From NCBI GenBank assembly GCA_037178675.1, contig JAYMGJ010000562.1, forward strand, positions 1 through 62,124: DNA of 62,124 nucleotides, written 5' to 3'. The notes under the pieces were generated by a model. It was given only the letters and a program-made list of their open reading frames with translations. It was not told the origin of the DNA and searched no databases. The stretch's first letter is position 1. The number at the start of each line of letters is the position of its first letter. Below are positions 38,099 to 48,262 of this stretch, in pieces. The DNA comes from Scleroderma bovista (lineage: Eukaryota; Basidiomycota; Agaricomycetes; Boletales; Sclerodermataceae). Both the position numbers and the translations under genes were made by a program.

Positions 38099-38389
38099 AC
38101 AATTTTGTCACAGCATGTCATGCCCAGCCCAGCATGATGACCAAGTTCACACTCCAATTCAACTTCAATTTGTAGCACTGAGCAGCATGAAAGTCATACA
38201 GCATAGTTGTATTTTTATTATTACAAAGTATATCAAATGTCAATATGGGTGATTCAAAGCTTCTCAAGGAATAAATCATAAATGTGGGGATGAATTGTGT
38301 ATTTTGAAAGGGGTCATCCAGTTGCACCAAGGAACTGAATCCATTCTAAGAGTGCATCCTCCTGAACCACATAATGAACCTACATTGTA
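38099..38389. other. Unassigned repeat-flanking DNA
   Basis: No gene or element border seen. The segment ATGCACAATTTTG just after LTR 2 echoes ATGCATAATTTTG after LTR 1, hinting that both lie in related older repeat DNA. Confidence 0.35.
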
Positions 38390-38955
38390 CCATACTTTAT
38401 GGCCAGGGGTGGTTGACAATCAGCCATATCTTATGGGCCAGCGGGGGTCAGGCCAGACTACAGGGTGTTGCCATGATATATGGTCTGGCCTGTGTGTGGA
38501 ATTGTCACCATAATACATGGTCCAGCCTGGGGGTGGGTTGTCACCATAATATAGGGTCGGGCCAGGATGCAGGTATCACCATAGTGTATGGTCTGGCCAG
38601 GGTGTGTAGTTTAACCATAATATACAGTCTGGCCTGGGTGTGGGTGTCACCATAGTTTGTGGTTGGGCCAGGGTACTGGTGTCACCATAATATACAATCC
38701 GGCCTGGGTGTGGGTGTCACCATAATTTATGGTTGGGCCAGGGTACCAGTGTCATAATAATATACAGTCTGGCCTGGGTTTGGGTGTCACCATAATTTAT
38801 GGTGGGCCAGGGTACTGGTGTCACCATGATATACAATCTGGCCTGGGTGTGGGTGTCACCATAATTTATGGTCAGGCCAGGGTACCAGTGTCACCATAGT
38901 GTATGGTCAGGCCAGGGTACCGGTCACCATAGTGTACGGTCCAGCCAGGTAATGG
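38390..38955 (+). repeat. Minisatellite, about 35-bp unit, about 16 copies
   Basis: Degenerate units of about 35 bp share GTGTCACCATAAT...GGCC(T/A)GGGT. Two unit types partly alternate, one with ATATACAATCCGGCCTGGG and one with TTATGGTTGGGCCAGGG, so the higher-order period is about 70 bp. The units themselves carry an imperfect inverted symmetry (GGCCTGGG / GGCCAGGG). No direct-repeat/spacer structure as in CRISPR. Confidence 0.85.
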
Positions 38956-39031
38956 GAAGCACTGCCCAGTATAGATACAGGACAAGCACAGTGGGCCTAA
39001 CAAGAATGATAATGAAGTACTAACTCACTCT

Positions 39032-39532
39032 TGTTAGTTGGTTCAAACTTGAAGTGGGATACCGAAGGTAGGTTGAGAGTCTCTTTGTATAAGAGTAGAG
39101 GATAAACAGTGGGTAGAATCCTACTCTATACTAAGAATCATAAGGGTATTTATACATCTAAGCTGCACACAGACCACATAAAGTATGGAGTATCCGTAAG
39201 TCCATAAACAGACAGGTAGATAAGTACCTTCCTAATATAATAGTCCTGTGGAAACTCATAGAACCTCGTAGAACACCACAGTACATCATAAGTATGATAA
39301 GAGATAAAGAAATGGTCTAGAACGACCCATAAGAACGTTCTGGAAGGAACATTATCTCTGCTTATCTCTATGATGTCATAGATAAGCGATAATACTCCGG
39401 TTAATCGGTACTTTGATAACTGGTCATGTGACATAGACTATCACATGGAAGTTGTTGAGTCCAGACACATCATGTGTCAAGTCTCTAGGAAAGTCACGTG
39501 CTAGTGATGACTAAGCACCTACTTTCTCAACA
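39032..39532 (-). mobile_element. Copia-1 3' LTR (left border approximate)
   Basis: On the reverse strand the LTR begins TGTTGAGAAAG at 39532, directly after a purine-rich tract (TCTGGGGGAG, 39533-39542) that fits the plus-strand primer of a Copia element. A TATAAATACCC box lies near 39150 in that orientation. The other end is placed at the TGTTAG of 39032 by symmetry and is uncertain. Confidence 0.6.
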
Positions 39533-39817
39533 CTCCCCCAGACTTGATATGTTGCAAGTTGGTGACTAAAAAGTCTTTAAAACCCAAGAACTTGACCTTG
39601 CCAAGGGCTTTAGTAAAAATATCTGCTAACTGTTTATCAGTAGAGATATGTCGTAATTGAATGACCTTTCTTTCTTGTACGCATTCATGAATAAAGTGAT
39701 GATGAATGTCAATATGTTTTGTTCATCTTTCTTGCATGGGATTCTGCGCTAAGAATATGGAACCCATATTATCCTTGTATAAAACGATGGGTGGAATCTG
39801 AAAAGATAATTCCTCAA
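39533..39817 (-). pseudogene. Copia-1 RNase H C-terminal fragment
   Basis: Reading on the reverse strand gives [30 protein letters not shown] and [17 protein letters not shown], the end of a Ty1/Copia polyprotein. A TGA at 39723-39725 replaces the usual basic residue before TKHID, consistent with CGA to TGA. The frame is cut at 39817 by solo LTR 3 and resumes at 41346. Confidence 0.85.
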
Positions 39818-41340
39818 TGTCATATCCATACTTTTCCAGTCGCAACTCCGGTCTAACCATGGCCCGCCTGACCTGTCCTTAGGCATAGATGCAACTCCGG
39901 ATCTAGTCCAGCCATCTCCAGCCCTATAGCTGCACTCCAGCTCAACTCCAGTCACTACGTCCATCTCCGCCTCAGGACTAACCCCTGTCTTCCTACAGAC
40001 AGATCCATGGTCTAACTCCTCTGTGTACCTGTACCTACCACTAGTCGCTACTCCGGTTTCAGTCCAGCCACTCCCTTAGCCTTGTCTGCGACGTAGCCCA
40101 ACTCTGGCTGGTACATCCAACTCCAGCTCAGTTCTGCTCCTGCTCCTGCTCTGCTTCCTCTGTCAGGTCCACCAAAGGCTTAGGACATTTCCATGTCCAA
40201 CTCCGGACCTTCCTCTGGCTACTCCGCCCTTCCTCCACTTGCACACTCCCTCCACTTGTACACTCCCTCCGCTGTAGAGACAGTCCTGTCTCTAGGTGTA
40301 GAATTGGTAGTACTGATACTGGACTCTTACCTTAGCTATGTAGGCTTGTACTTAGCTTACTAAGCAACTTCCCTCTTTCCTCTGTATATGTTTGATCTCA
40401 GTCCTGGAGTGACTGAACACCTCTACTCTCCCTACTTCCTCTAGTCTCCCCAGTCCCTGGGAGCTCTGCCAGACCTCCAGAAGCCCCTGGGTCGAGCGTG
40501 CCTCACCTGAGGCAGCAGCAACACCCAACCCCCCCCTACACCGCTCGTACACTCCCTCCGCTCTTGCACTTCCTCTGGTCCTGGACATCACTCCAGACTT
40601 AACATTAGTTAAGTCCACCTCTGACCCTTACCTGTCCTCTTCCAACCTAGTTCCCTTGTCCCTGCTTTTCCTCCGTCGTCCCTGTAACTCTAGTTCCCCG
40701 TGTCTGCTTCCGCTCTGGTTTATTTTCCTGTCCCTGGTTTATCTTCCTGTCCCTGGTTTATCTTCCTGTCTGCTTCTGCTCCATCCCTTGTCCTGACTAG
40801 GGTGTTTACTTGTCACCGTATATACTCACCTCTAGTCTCTTTACTATATAAACTACCATACTCCAGCCTAGTAGATCCTTAGATCAAATCTCGACTAAGA
40901 TACTCCCCACTCTGTACTACCCACCATGCTCTCCTAATCCCATCTTGTTCTCCTAAACTCTGGCCAACTCCGGCCTCCGTCCTATCTCGTCCCCTTGGTC
41001 CTATGTCCGATCCTAGCAAGTCTCCTACTTGCACGAGGGCAAAAGCCACCTCTGTCCCAGACTCGACGCTAGACCTCTCAGGACTTATCCCACCTCTGGG
41101 ATGTCCTTCGCTCCGGACAAGCTGCGCTCAACTCCGGACCACTTTCCCGTGGTCCGGACTTACTCTGCAAAAACCCGGACTTACTCCCTGTGCTTCTCTA
41201 GTGCCCGGACTTTGTTTGTTTGACCTGGACTTGACTCTCCACACTAACTAGCACCTACTAGTGTCTGGACTTACCTCCTCATTAGTTCCCTGCACCTCTG
41301 GACCTCCTAGTAAGATCGTTGAGGAGAACCGGTCTTGACA
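39818..41340 (+). mobile_element. Solo LTR 3 (1,523 bp with insert), TSD CTCAA
   Basis: TGTCATATCC...GGTCTTGACA borders with CTCAA at 39813-39817 and 41341-41345. It splits the Copia-1 RNase H. It carries a 268-bp secondary insertion (40273-40540); without it the length is close to LTR 2. It has kept far more CpG than LTR 2, so it is the younger copy or has been less modified. Confidence 0.87.
40273..40540 (+). mobile_element. Small non-autonomous element, copy A
   Basis: 268 bp that interrupt LTR 3 relative to LTR 2. It begins TGTAGAGACAGTCCTGTCTC, in which GAGACAG and CTGTCTC form a perfect hairpin, and ends CCCCCCTACA. Related copies are at 59303-59574 (reverse) and 62051-62124 (cut by the window). 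No coding capacity. On the reverse strand a segment GCTCGACCC resembles a Pol III B box, so it could be a SINE; short TGTAG/CTACA ends would also fit a MITE. Confidence 0.7.
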
Positions 41341-41345
41341 CTCAA

Positions 41346-41596
41346 GTAGAGACTTGATCCAACATATCTGTTTTGCTGCATCAGAAAGTGCCATATACTC
41401 AGCTTCTGTGGCTGAAGTGGCTGAAGTGGCTACAGTCTTTTGTTTCCGGCTAACCCAGGAAACTGAAGAGGTGTTAAACAACACGGTAAAGTCTGTACAG
41501 GATTTCCTGTCATTTTTGTCAGAAGCCCAATCAGCATCAACATAACCTTCCACTCACAACGAGGATTCTCTTTTATACTCAATGCCATACTCTCTA
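41346..41596 (-). pseudogene. Copia-1 RNase H, N-terminal piece
   Basis: Reverse-strand frame with EGYVDADWASDKNDRKS, VSWVSRKQKTVATSAT and EAEYMALSDAAKQICWI, the Ty1/Copia RNase H core. A short internal duplication (ATSATSATEAEY) is present. It is continuous with 39533-39817 once solo LTR 3 is removed, and is cut at 41597 by Copia-2. Confidence 0.87.
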
Positions 41597-41630
41597 TGTT
41601 GAAGCAATACCTATATACGTAGAGGAACTG
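41597..41630 (-). mobile_element. Copia-2 LTR, distal 34 bp
   Basis: Starts TGTTGAAG, the inverted match to CTTCAACA at 48209-48216. The LTR (about 288 bp in all) is split by Gypsy A and continues at 47963-48216. Insertion into Copia-1 is inferred; the second TSD copy lies outside the window. Confidence 0.65.
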
Positions 41631-42001
41631 TGTTACGGTCCGACTTTTTATCTTATCTAATCTGCGATTAGATAGCGTTTATCTTATCTTAGTGTACAGC
41701 CTCTATCTTATCTACCTAGTCTAGACCTGTACCTCGTGCTGTACATGCTGCCACCCTTGACATCATTACGCATAGCCTTAGCTCCACAGTGATGTCGTTA
41801 CGCATAGCCTTCTACCTGCACGTAGCCTCATGGATAGCCTCGCGTAGCCCTCGTGTCTAGTAGTATATATACCATGCAATCCAGCACCCAGAGGCTCCCC
41901 ATTCGAGCTCATCTTGGGTCTTTGCTCTAGATACTCGCATCCTATCCTCTTAGAGTCTTAGCGTGTGGTCGGGTCCTTGGTGTTTGCCTAGGGTCGTCTC
42001 A
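41631..42001 (+). repeat. Gypsy A 5' LTR
   Basis: 371 bp, TGTTACGGTCC...GGGTCGTCTCA. A TATATATACC box near 41862 is the likely promoter. The two differences from the 3' LTR (TpG for CpG and CpA for CpG) lie in this copy. Confidence 0.93.
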
Positions 42002-42438
42002 CCTGAGCTCGAATCTATACATCTTACTCGCTCTACTACGCGCTCTCCTAGCCTTATAAGGAAACTATACCCGGACTCCAGGGTTAAGGAGCTTCACCTT
42101 CATACCTTTCCGTTTCGTTCACGGCCAGCCTTTAGTGCCGTTCCCGTAGTGCTTCGGCATTGGGAGTTTCTAGCACCGTTACCTTTACGTACTGTACACC
42201 AGCCCAGGGTCGTGCCTGGTGTCTGAAGGTCGGCGCCCGTTCAAGAGAGGTTCGCAGCCTCAAGGCGATTGAGACATACATACTCAGTAGTTCCTGCGTC
42301 CGTGCAGAGGTAGACCTTGTGATCTGCAGCCACTAGCCGTTTGTTCTTTGCATAGCTGTGCCACTGCCCTGACCCGGCGAGCGCGACAGGCGAACAAAGT
42401 CTTACGCTTAGTTTAGTGGAACACCTGTGGGGATCTAG

Positions 42439-42807
42439 TCCCAAAGTAACCTTACTCCTACGTCACCCCTTACGTTACCCACCATACCTTACCAGTTCCC
42501 TAGTCACCTCGTCGAAGCGCAACAGGAGCGCTTGGCGATCATCTACGGTCCCCACCCTGACACCCTCGTCAAAGTACAGGAAAGGGAGTCGGCGATCAAA
42601 GAAGAGTTCCAGTTTACCAACGCCGTTGCCGCCTACAGTCGCCTTGTCAGCGACTTCGAAATCCAAGTCCTCCTCGGCTTCCACCGTTCCCTTCCTGTTC
42701 CGCCCCTGCCAGACCTCCCGCTCGCTCGCCGCCGCACGTTCCGGTCTTCCCGTCTCCGACCGGTTAAACAAAGACCTACCCCCTATTCCCACCTCCACCC
42801 CTACTAG
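42439..42807 (+). CDS. Upstream open frame (ORF0) in frame with gag
   Basis: About 122 codons without an ATG, ending in TAG at 42805-42807, six bases before the gag ATG and in the same frame. Its C-terminus (PLARRRTFRSSRL...PYSHLHPY) matches that of the corresponding frame in Gypsy B (PLARRHMFRTSCL...PYSRYHPY). It could be an N-terminal Gag extension reached by readthrough, a leader peptide for reinitiation, or a relic. No known domain. Confidence 0.4.
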   Translation, partial: SQSNLTPTSPLTLPTIPYQFPSHLVEAQQERLAIIYGPHPDTLVKVQERESAIKEEFQFTNAVAAYSRLVSDFEIQVLLGFHRSLPVPPLPDLPLARRRTFRSSRLRPVKQRPTPYSHLHPY

Positions 42808-42813
42808 GTCGTC

Positions 42814-43812
42814 ATGGCAGACCTTGACCAACTCCTCGCACAGCTTGTCCAGGGACAAATCGCCCTGCAAGCCCATATCGCAGCCCTTACGGCTGCACAG
42901 CCTCGACCTGCACCGCCGTCGCGCAAGAAGGTGGTCGCAGATCCCGGGAGTTACGATGGCTCCCCTCAGAAGTTCCACGAGTGGTGGTCCAAGATCAAGA
43001 TCTGGATACAGATCTCGATGGAGGGGGCAAATGACGCCCAGGTCACCGCCGCGGTTCTCTCCCGTCTCACTGGCCCGAAAGCTGGTCGGTGGGCTCAAGT
43101 TCGTCTGGACGGCTGCATGGCGGCAGCCCAGGCCCTTGCCAACGCCCCGCCCGTCCCGCCTGGAGAGCCGCAGCCCCCACCAGCCTGGCCCGCTTGGGAA
43201 GACTTCGCGGAGGAGATAGAAAGGTTCTTTCTCCCCAGGAACAACGCCGAGTGGGCACATGCCCAACTGCTTCGCCTTAGGCAGGGCCCGAGGCAGAGAA
43301 TTGACGATTTCTTGGCGCAGTTCGAGGCGCTCAAGAACCAAGGGGGCTGTGTAGATGAGTACGCCCGCGACTTGCTCGAACGCGCGCTCCAGAGGAAACT
43401 CTTGGAGCAAATATATATACAGGGAATGCGACGAGACACGTACGAGCGGCTCGCAAACTCTGCTCGCGCAATGGGAAGAGCCCAGGAACTCTTCCTCATC
43501 AATCTCCAAGGGCAAGGCTCCGCCCGATATTACCAGGGCCAATCTTATTCATCTTCAACCGCATCTGGGAGTGGTGTCCCAATGGACATAGGTGCCGTTG
43601 AGGCAAACCAGCAAAGGGGTAAAGGGCCCCAATGCTACAATTGCCAATTGTTTGGCCACATCGCACGTGAGTGCACAAAGCCGCGCCGCCCTCGTCGTGG
43701 GCAACCACAAGCACGGGCAACGCAAGCCCAGCCGGAGGATGACCGGCTAAATGCGGTAAGAGGAATGATGTTTGCAGAAATGCAGGCGTTCTTCAGAGAT
43801 TTAAAAGACTAA
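42814..43812 (+). CDS. gag: Gypsy A Gag
   Basis: 332 aa nucleocapsid/capsid protein that packages the element RNA. The capsid-like region (KFHEWWSKIKIWIQISMEG, FEEIERFF-type helices, RIDDFLAQFEALK) precedes a CCHC zinc knuckle CYNCQLFGHIAREC near residue 274. A basic tail (RRPRRGQPQAR) follows. The gag frame is intact. The stop at 43810-43812 follows a slip site. Confidence 0.9.
   Translation: MADLDQLLAQLVQGQIALQAHIAALTAAQPRPAPPSRKKVVADPGSYDGSPQKFHEWWSKIKIWIQISMEGANDAQVTAAVLSRLTGPKAGRWAQVRLDGCMAAAQALANAPPVPPGEPQPPPAWPAWEDFAEEIERFFLPRNNAEWAHAQLLRLRQGPRQRIDDFLAQFEALKNQGGCVDEYARDLLERALQRKLLEQIYIQGMRRDTYERLANSARAMGRAQELFLINLQGQGSARYYQGQSYSSSTASGSGVPMDIGAVEANQQRGKGPQCYNCQLFGHIARECTKPRRPRRGQPQARATQAQPEDDRLNAVRGMMFAEMQAFFRDLKD
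43800..43806 (+). promoter_or_regulatory. Candidate -1 frameshift site T_TTA_AAA
   Basis: The heptamer fits X_XXY_YYZ in the gag frame and is followed by GAC and the gag stop. The -1 frame is open from here into pol. The identical heptamer occupies the same place in Gypsy B (58145-58151). Confidence 0.75.
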
Positions 43813-46800
43813 AGAGTGAGGATAAAACGGGCATCCTCGCTCTCGAGTCTTCATCGGACTTAGCTGTACGAATTTTGGACTATAGACTTTCTCGCGCTAC
43901 TACTCCTGCAGTGCAGGAAATATTTAAATACTGCATTGCTTTGTTACGTACAAAAATAGCGAAAACCCACAAAAAAGTGTCCTCGGTAGTTTCTCCTGTT
44001 TCTGTTTCTCCTTCTCGCTACTCTGTGTTGTCTGTTGATACTATGGACTATGATTCGGACTATACTGTACCTTCTAAGGGGGTCCCTGCAAAGGGCTCAG
44101 CGCCGGAAGTAAAATCGAGCGTGCTTAATTCCTGATCGAATAAAAATGTTTCTTCTCCTTCTTTGGCATCTAAGGAACCGGAAAGTCCCGCCGGCAACTT
44201 GGAAGTTTCTATGGACTTACGAAGGTCCTTCACAATGGAACGTGAAGTGACGGTGCCAGTCTGCATCCGCGGGCCGCTTAATACTATTAAAGTAGACGCT
44301 CTGCTAGACAGTGGCGCTACTGGTTGTTTTGTTGACAAGAGCTGGGCTCTTGATCGACGACTTCAGTTATCTAAGCTGGTGAAACCCGTTCCTGTGCTTA
44401 ACGTAGATGGCACAAGGAATCAGGAGGGTGACATCACGCATTATGTATTGTTAACAGTCGGTATTGGGAAACATGCTGAAAAGCTGTGGTGTGCCGTCAC
44501 ATGCCTTGGAAAAGTGCCGCTTATCCTTGGCCACACCTGGCTTCAAAAGCACAACCCCGATATAGATTGGGTAACAGGCCAAGTTAATTTAACAAGGTGT
44601 CCTCCAGAGTGCAAGTCACTTTTAGAAACACGCTTTGCTAAGTTATTACGAGAAAATGAGTCTCAGGAAACTTGGGTGCAAGCTTTAAAAGCTCATGAAT
44701 CAAAGGTCACTATCGATGAGTCGACCCTAGAAGAAGCTCAGAAGCAAGTACCTAAAGAGTACTGGGAGTTCTTAGATGTATTTAGTAAAAAGTCGTCAGA
44801 GCGCATGCCGCTAAGAAAGCCTTGGGATCATGGAATTGATCTAAAAGAAGAATTCCCGCCCAAAAAGGGAAGACTTATTCCGCTCTCTGTTGACAAACAA
44901 AAAGAAGTTGAATCGTTCCTTGATGATCAACTCGCTAAAGGGTACATTCAGCCTTCTATTAGTCAGCAGACGTCACTGGTCTTCTTTATCCCGAAAAAGG
45001 ACGGCAAGAAGCGCATGGTACAGGATTACCGCTATGTAAACGACTGGACGATTAAGAATAACTATCCGCTGCCACTTATCTCTCAGCTTGTTGACAAGCT
45101 TAAGGGTTGTAAACTCTTCACGAAAATGGACCTTCGGTGGGGTTATAACAATGTGAGAATTCGCGAAGGCGATGAGTGGAAAGCTGCATTTGTAACGCAC
45201 AAAGGGGCTTTCGAGCCATTAGTTATGTATTTCGGTCTCTGTAATTCACCTGCAACATTCCAGAAGATGATGAATGAAATCTTCCACGATATGTCGGATG
45301 TCTGTGTGGTGTATATCGATGACCTTATGATATTTACGGATACAGACGATCAGGAAAAGCAATCGTGCTGGAAGTTTTGAAACGTTTACGTGATAACGAT
45401 TTGTTTGTCAAACCTGAGAAGTGTCGCTTCAGAGTCACCGAAGTCGACTTCCTCGGTATGATCGTGTCACGTGATGGTATCAAAATGGACCCTGAGAAAG
45501 TTAATGCTATTTTGAAATGGCCTGAGCCAACGAACGTAAAGCAGGTTCGCGCGTTCCTAGGTCTCGGCAATTTCTATAGACGTTTCATTAAAGATTATGC
45601 GATCATGGCCAGGCCCATGACGGACCTTACGTGTAAAGATACGGCATTTAACTTTGGAGAAAAGGAACGCGCTGCGTTTAAGGCTTTGAAAGCCGCCTTT
45701 ACTCGTGCTCCGGTACTTCAGTACCCCGATCAGGACCGCGAATTCCGCCTCGAAACCGATGCGTCTGAGTTCGCCGTCGGGGGAGTGATATCCGTGAAGT
45801 GCGAAGACGGCAAATTCAGACCCGTCGCGTACATGTCACATTCCATGACACCTCCAGAACGAAATTATCCTATTCACGATAAAGAGATGCTGGCCATTAT
45901 AAAAGCAACTGAGGCCTGGTGCCATTATCTCGAGGCCACTCCTTATGCCTTTGAGATCTACACGGACCACCATAATTTAACATACTTTACCAAGTCGCAG
46001 AACTTGTCTAAGCGCCAAGCGCGCTGGCAAATGTGGATGACACGGTTTAACTATTCGCTTATCTATAAAAAGGGAACCCAGATGCACGTTGCAGATCCGC
46101 TTAGTAGGCGATCGGACCATTACGTGTCTAGTTCCAACGATAACAAGGACCAGGTCCTGTTGAACCCGGTATCTATTAAACTGGTCGACGTCACTGATCA
46201 GTCTTACGAAGAGCGACAGTCGCTCATTACAAATTTTCACGATACTCCGGTTGCTGGTCATAAAGGAGTAAAAGCTACGTATAACGCGCTCAGGAAGCAT
46301 TATTCTTGGAAAGGGATGAAAGAGCAGATTCAAACCTACGTAAAGCACTGTCAAAAGTGCCAACAGTCCAAGGTGTCGAATCAAAAGACTTCTGGAAGTC
46401 TTATTCCTCTCCCTACCCCCAGCGGCCCGTGGCTTGACGTCACTATGGACTTTACCGAGATGCCGGAGTCCCTCGGTTACAATTATATATTAGTCGTGGT
46501 TGATCGGTTCTCCAAAGAGGTCGTGTTTGTACCTTGCACTAAAGAGGAAACTGCCTTGTCAACCGCTGAGTTATTTAGAGATCATGTTTGGTGTCAACAT
46601 GGATTCCCGTCCTCCATTGTGTCAGACCGCGGATCGGTCTTTGCGAGCAACTTCCTGGGGGAGTTGTATAGACTCTTAGGCATTAAAAGGAAAATGTCCA
46701 CGGCATTTCACCCTCAAACCGACGGTCAAACGGAGCGGTTGAACCGCGAAATTAATCAGTATCTCCGAACCTATGTCAGTGATCGTCAAAGCGAATGGGC

Positions 46801-47575
46801 CAAATGGATCAAGATTGCCCAGTTCGTTTGGAACAACACGGTTTCGGAAGTAACCACTGATTCACTGTTTGGAATTACCCGGAGTTATTCCCCACGTATG
46901 GGTGTTGAGCCGGACACAGTAGCCCCAGCAGCTAAGGACTTTGCCGCCATATTTAATAAAGTTGTTGAGTCTTCTGAGAAGGCAAAACGTAATATGAAAC
47001 TTCAGGCGGATAAGCATAGAAATCCCACCCCGGACTATGTTGTAGGCCAACAAGTTTGGCTTTCTACGGACAACCTTCGTATGCTAAATCGTGCTTCTAA
47101 GAAGCTTACGGAGAAGTGGATTGGTCCCTATGAGGTCACTCGTGTAACCCCGAATGCAGTCGAGCTTAAGCTCCCGAGGACTCTTCGGATTCACCCAGTT
47201 GTGAATGTTTCTCGAGTTAAACCTTATTTAGGTCCTCTTCCCGGACAGCCCGTGTCTCGGCCCGGTCCGGTACATGTCTCTGAAGAACGCGATGAGGAGT
47301 ACGAAGTGGACTATATCGTAGCCTCTCGTATTTATAAAAGGCAACTCCAGTATCTGGTACACTGGAAAGGATACGAAGAACATGAGAGAACATGGGAACC
47401 CTCGTCAAATTTAAAGAATTCTCCTCTGGTAGTCGAGCGCTTTTACCGAGAAAACCCCTCTGCCCCTCGAAAACTTCGTATGACCCAAGCGGACTTTGAT
47501 TCGTTATTTAGTCGTGTTCCCGAAAACCTCACGGTTTGCGACGCTCAGTTCTGCAGTCTGGAATCCTGCACCTGA
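43800..47575 (+). pseudogene. pol: Gypsy A Pol, disrupted
   Basis: Entered in the -1 frame. Protease has VDALLDSGATGCF; reverse transcriptase has TKMDLRWGYNNV and the catalytic YIDDLMIF; RNase H has LETDASEFAVGGV and YTDHHNL; integrase has the HHCC zinc region (HKGVKATYN...HCQKCQQSK) and DDE motifs (TMDFTEM, VSDRGSVF, TDGQTERLNRE). A C-terminal chromodomain (YIVASRIYKRQLQYLVHWKG) places it among chromoviruses, which target H3K9-methylated chromatin. Breaks: TGA at 44133-44135 between gag linker and protease, and a 7-bp deletion near 45362 just after YIDD, shown by comparison with Gypsy B. Confidence 0.92.
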
Positions 47576-47586
47576 GGGGGGAGTAG
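47574..47586 (+). promoter_or_regulatory. Gypsy A polypurine tract
   Basis: GAGGGGGGAGTAG lies directly before the 3' LTR and overlaps the pol stop, the expected primer site for plus-strand DNA synthesis. Confidence 0.8.
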
Positions 47587-47957
47587 TGTTACGGTCCGAC
47601 TTTTTATCTTATCTAATCTGCGATTAGATAGCGTTTATCTTATCTTAGTGTACAGCCTCTATCTTATCTACCTAGTCTAGACCTGTACCTCGTGCTGTAC
47701 ACGCTGCCACCCTTGACATCATTACGCATAGCCTTAGCTCCACAGTGATGTCGTTACGCATAGCCTTCTACCTGCACGTAGCCTCATGGATAGCCTCGCG
47801 TAGCCCTCGTGTCTAGTAGTATATATACCGTGCAATCCAGCACCCAGAGGCTCCCCATTCGAGCTCATCTTGGGTCTTTGCTCTAGATACTCGCATCCTA
47901 TCCTCTTAGAGTCTTAGCGTGTGGTCGGGTCCTTGGTGTTTGCCTAGGGTCGTCTCA
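47587..47957 (+). repeat. Gypsy A 3' LTR
   Basis: 371 bp, identical to the 5' LTR except at two CpG sites that are still CpG here. Confidence 0.93.
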
Positions 47958-47962
47958 AACTG

Positions 47963-48216
47963 CTACTCCAACTCACCTGTTGGGTGGAGTGCACAACCTG
48001 AGATGGTAGCGGTAGCTGGTCAAGAGCTATTATATTATATAAGCGGTGAACACTGTTTATATACAACAAATAGTGTGACATGTGACTGTGACGCGTGATG
48101 TGTGACATGTAACATCTACTCTAAAGAGGACTATTACTAAGTCTACACTAATATGGGTTGCAGTCTTGTGCGCACTTCATTGACGGTTTACGCCAGGTGC
48201 ACGTGTGACTTCAACA
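47963..48216 (-). mobile_element. Copia-2 LTR, proximal 254 bp
   Basis: On the reverse strand it begins TGTTGAAGTCACACG right after a purine tract (AGCAAGGGGGAG, 48217-48228). A TATATAAAC box lies near 48058 in that direction. It is the main part of the LTR whose other end is at 41597-41630. Confidence 0.75.
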
Positions 48217-48262
48217 CTCCCCCTTGCTGTGCTGCACATAGAGCACTTCAGCGAATAAGGCA

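Larger units (their letters stand above)
41631..47957 (+). mobile_element. Gypsy A: Ty3/Gypsy chromovirus with both LTRs
   Basis: A complete-length element with 371-bp LTRs at 41631-42001 and 47587-47957. AACTG at 41626-41630 and 47958-47962 is the target duplication. Order: 5' leader, upstream frame, gag, pol with protease, reverse transcriptase, RNase H, integrase and chromodomain, then a polypurine tract. The LTRs differ at only two sites, both CpG transitions, so insertion was recent. Pol is nevertheless broken by a TGA and a 7-bp deletion, so this copy could move only with help from another element. Confidence 0.95.

Noticed and set aside
38390..38955. CRISPR-like array
   Set aside because: Units are contiguous and degenerate without unique spacers, and the genome is eukaryotic.
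41354..41545. Forward 63-codon frame
   Set aside because: Antisense to the Copia-1 RNase H fragment.
42416..43219. Second forward frame of 267 codons overlapping gag
   Set aside because: Low-complexity Ser/Arg/Pro composition typical of a shifted frame of GC-rich coding DNA; no family match. Only its first part may relate to the leader of Gypsy B.
42475..43542. Long reverse-strand open frame (355 codons) under Gypsy A gag
   Set aside because: It is antisense to a well-supported Gag with zinc knuckle and arises from the high GC content; it has no domain of its own.
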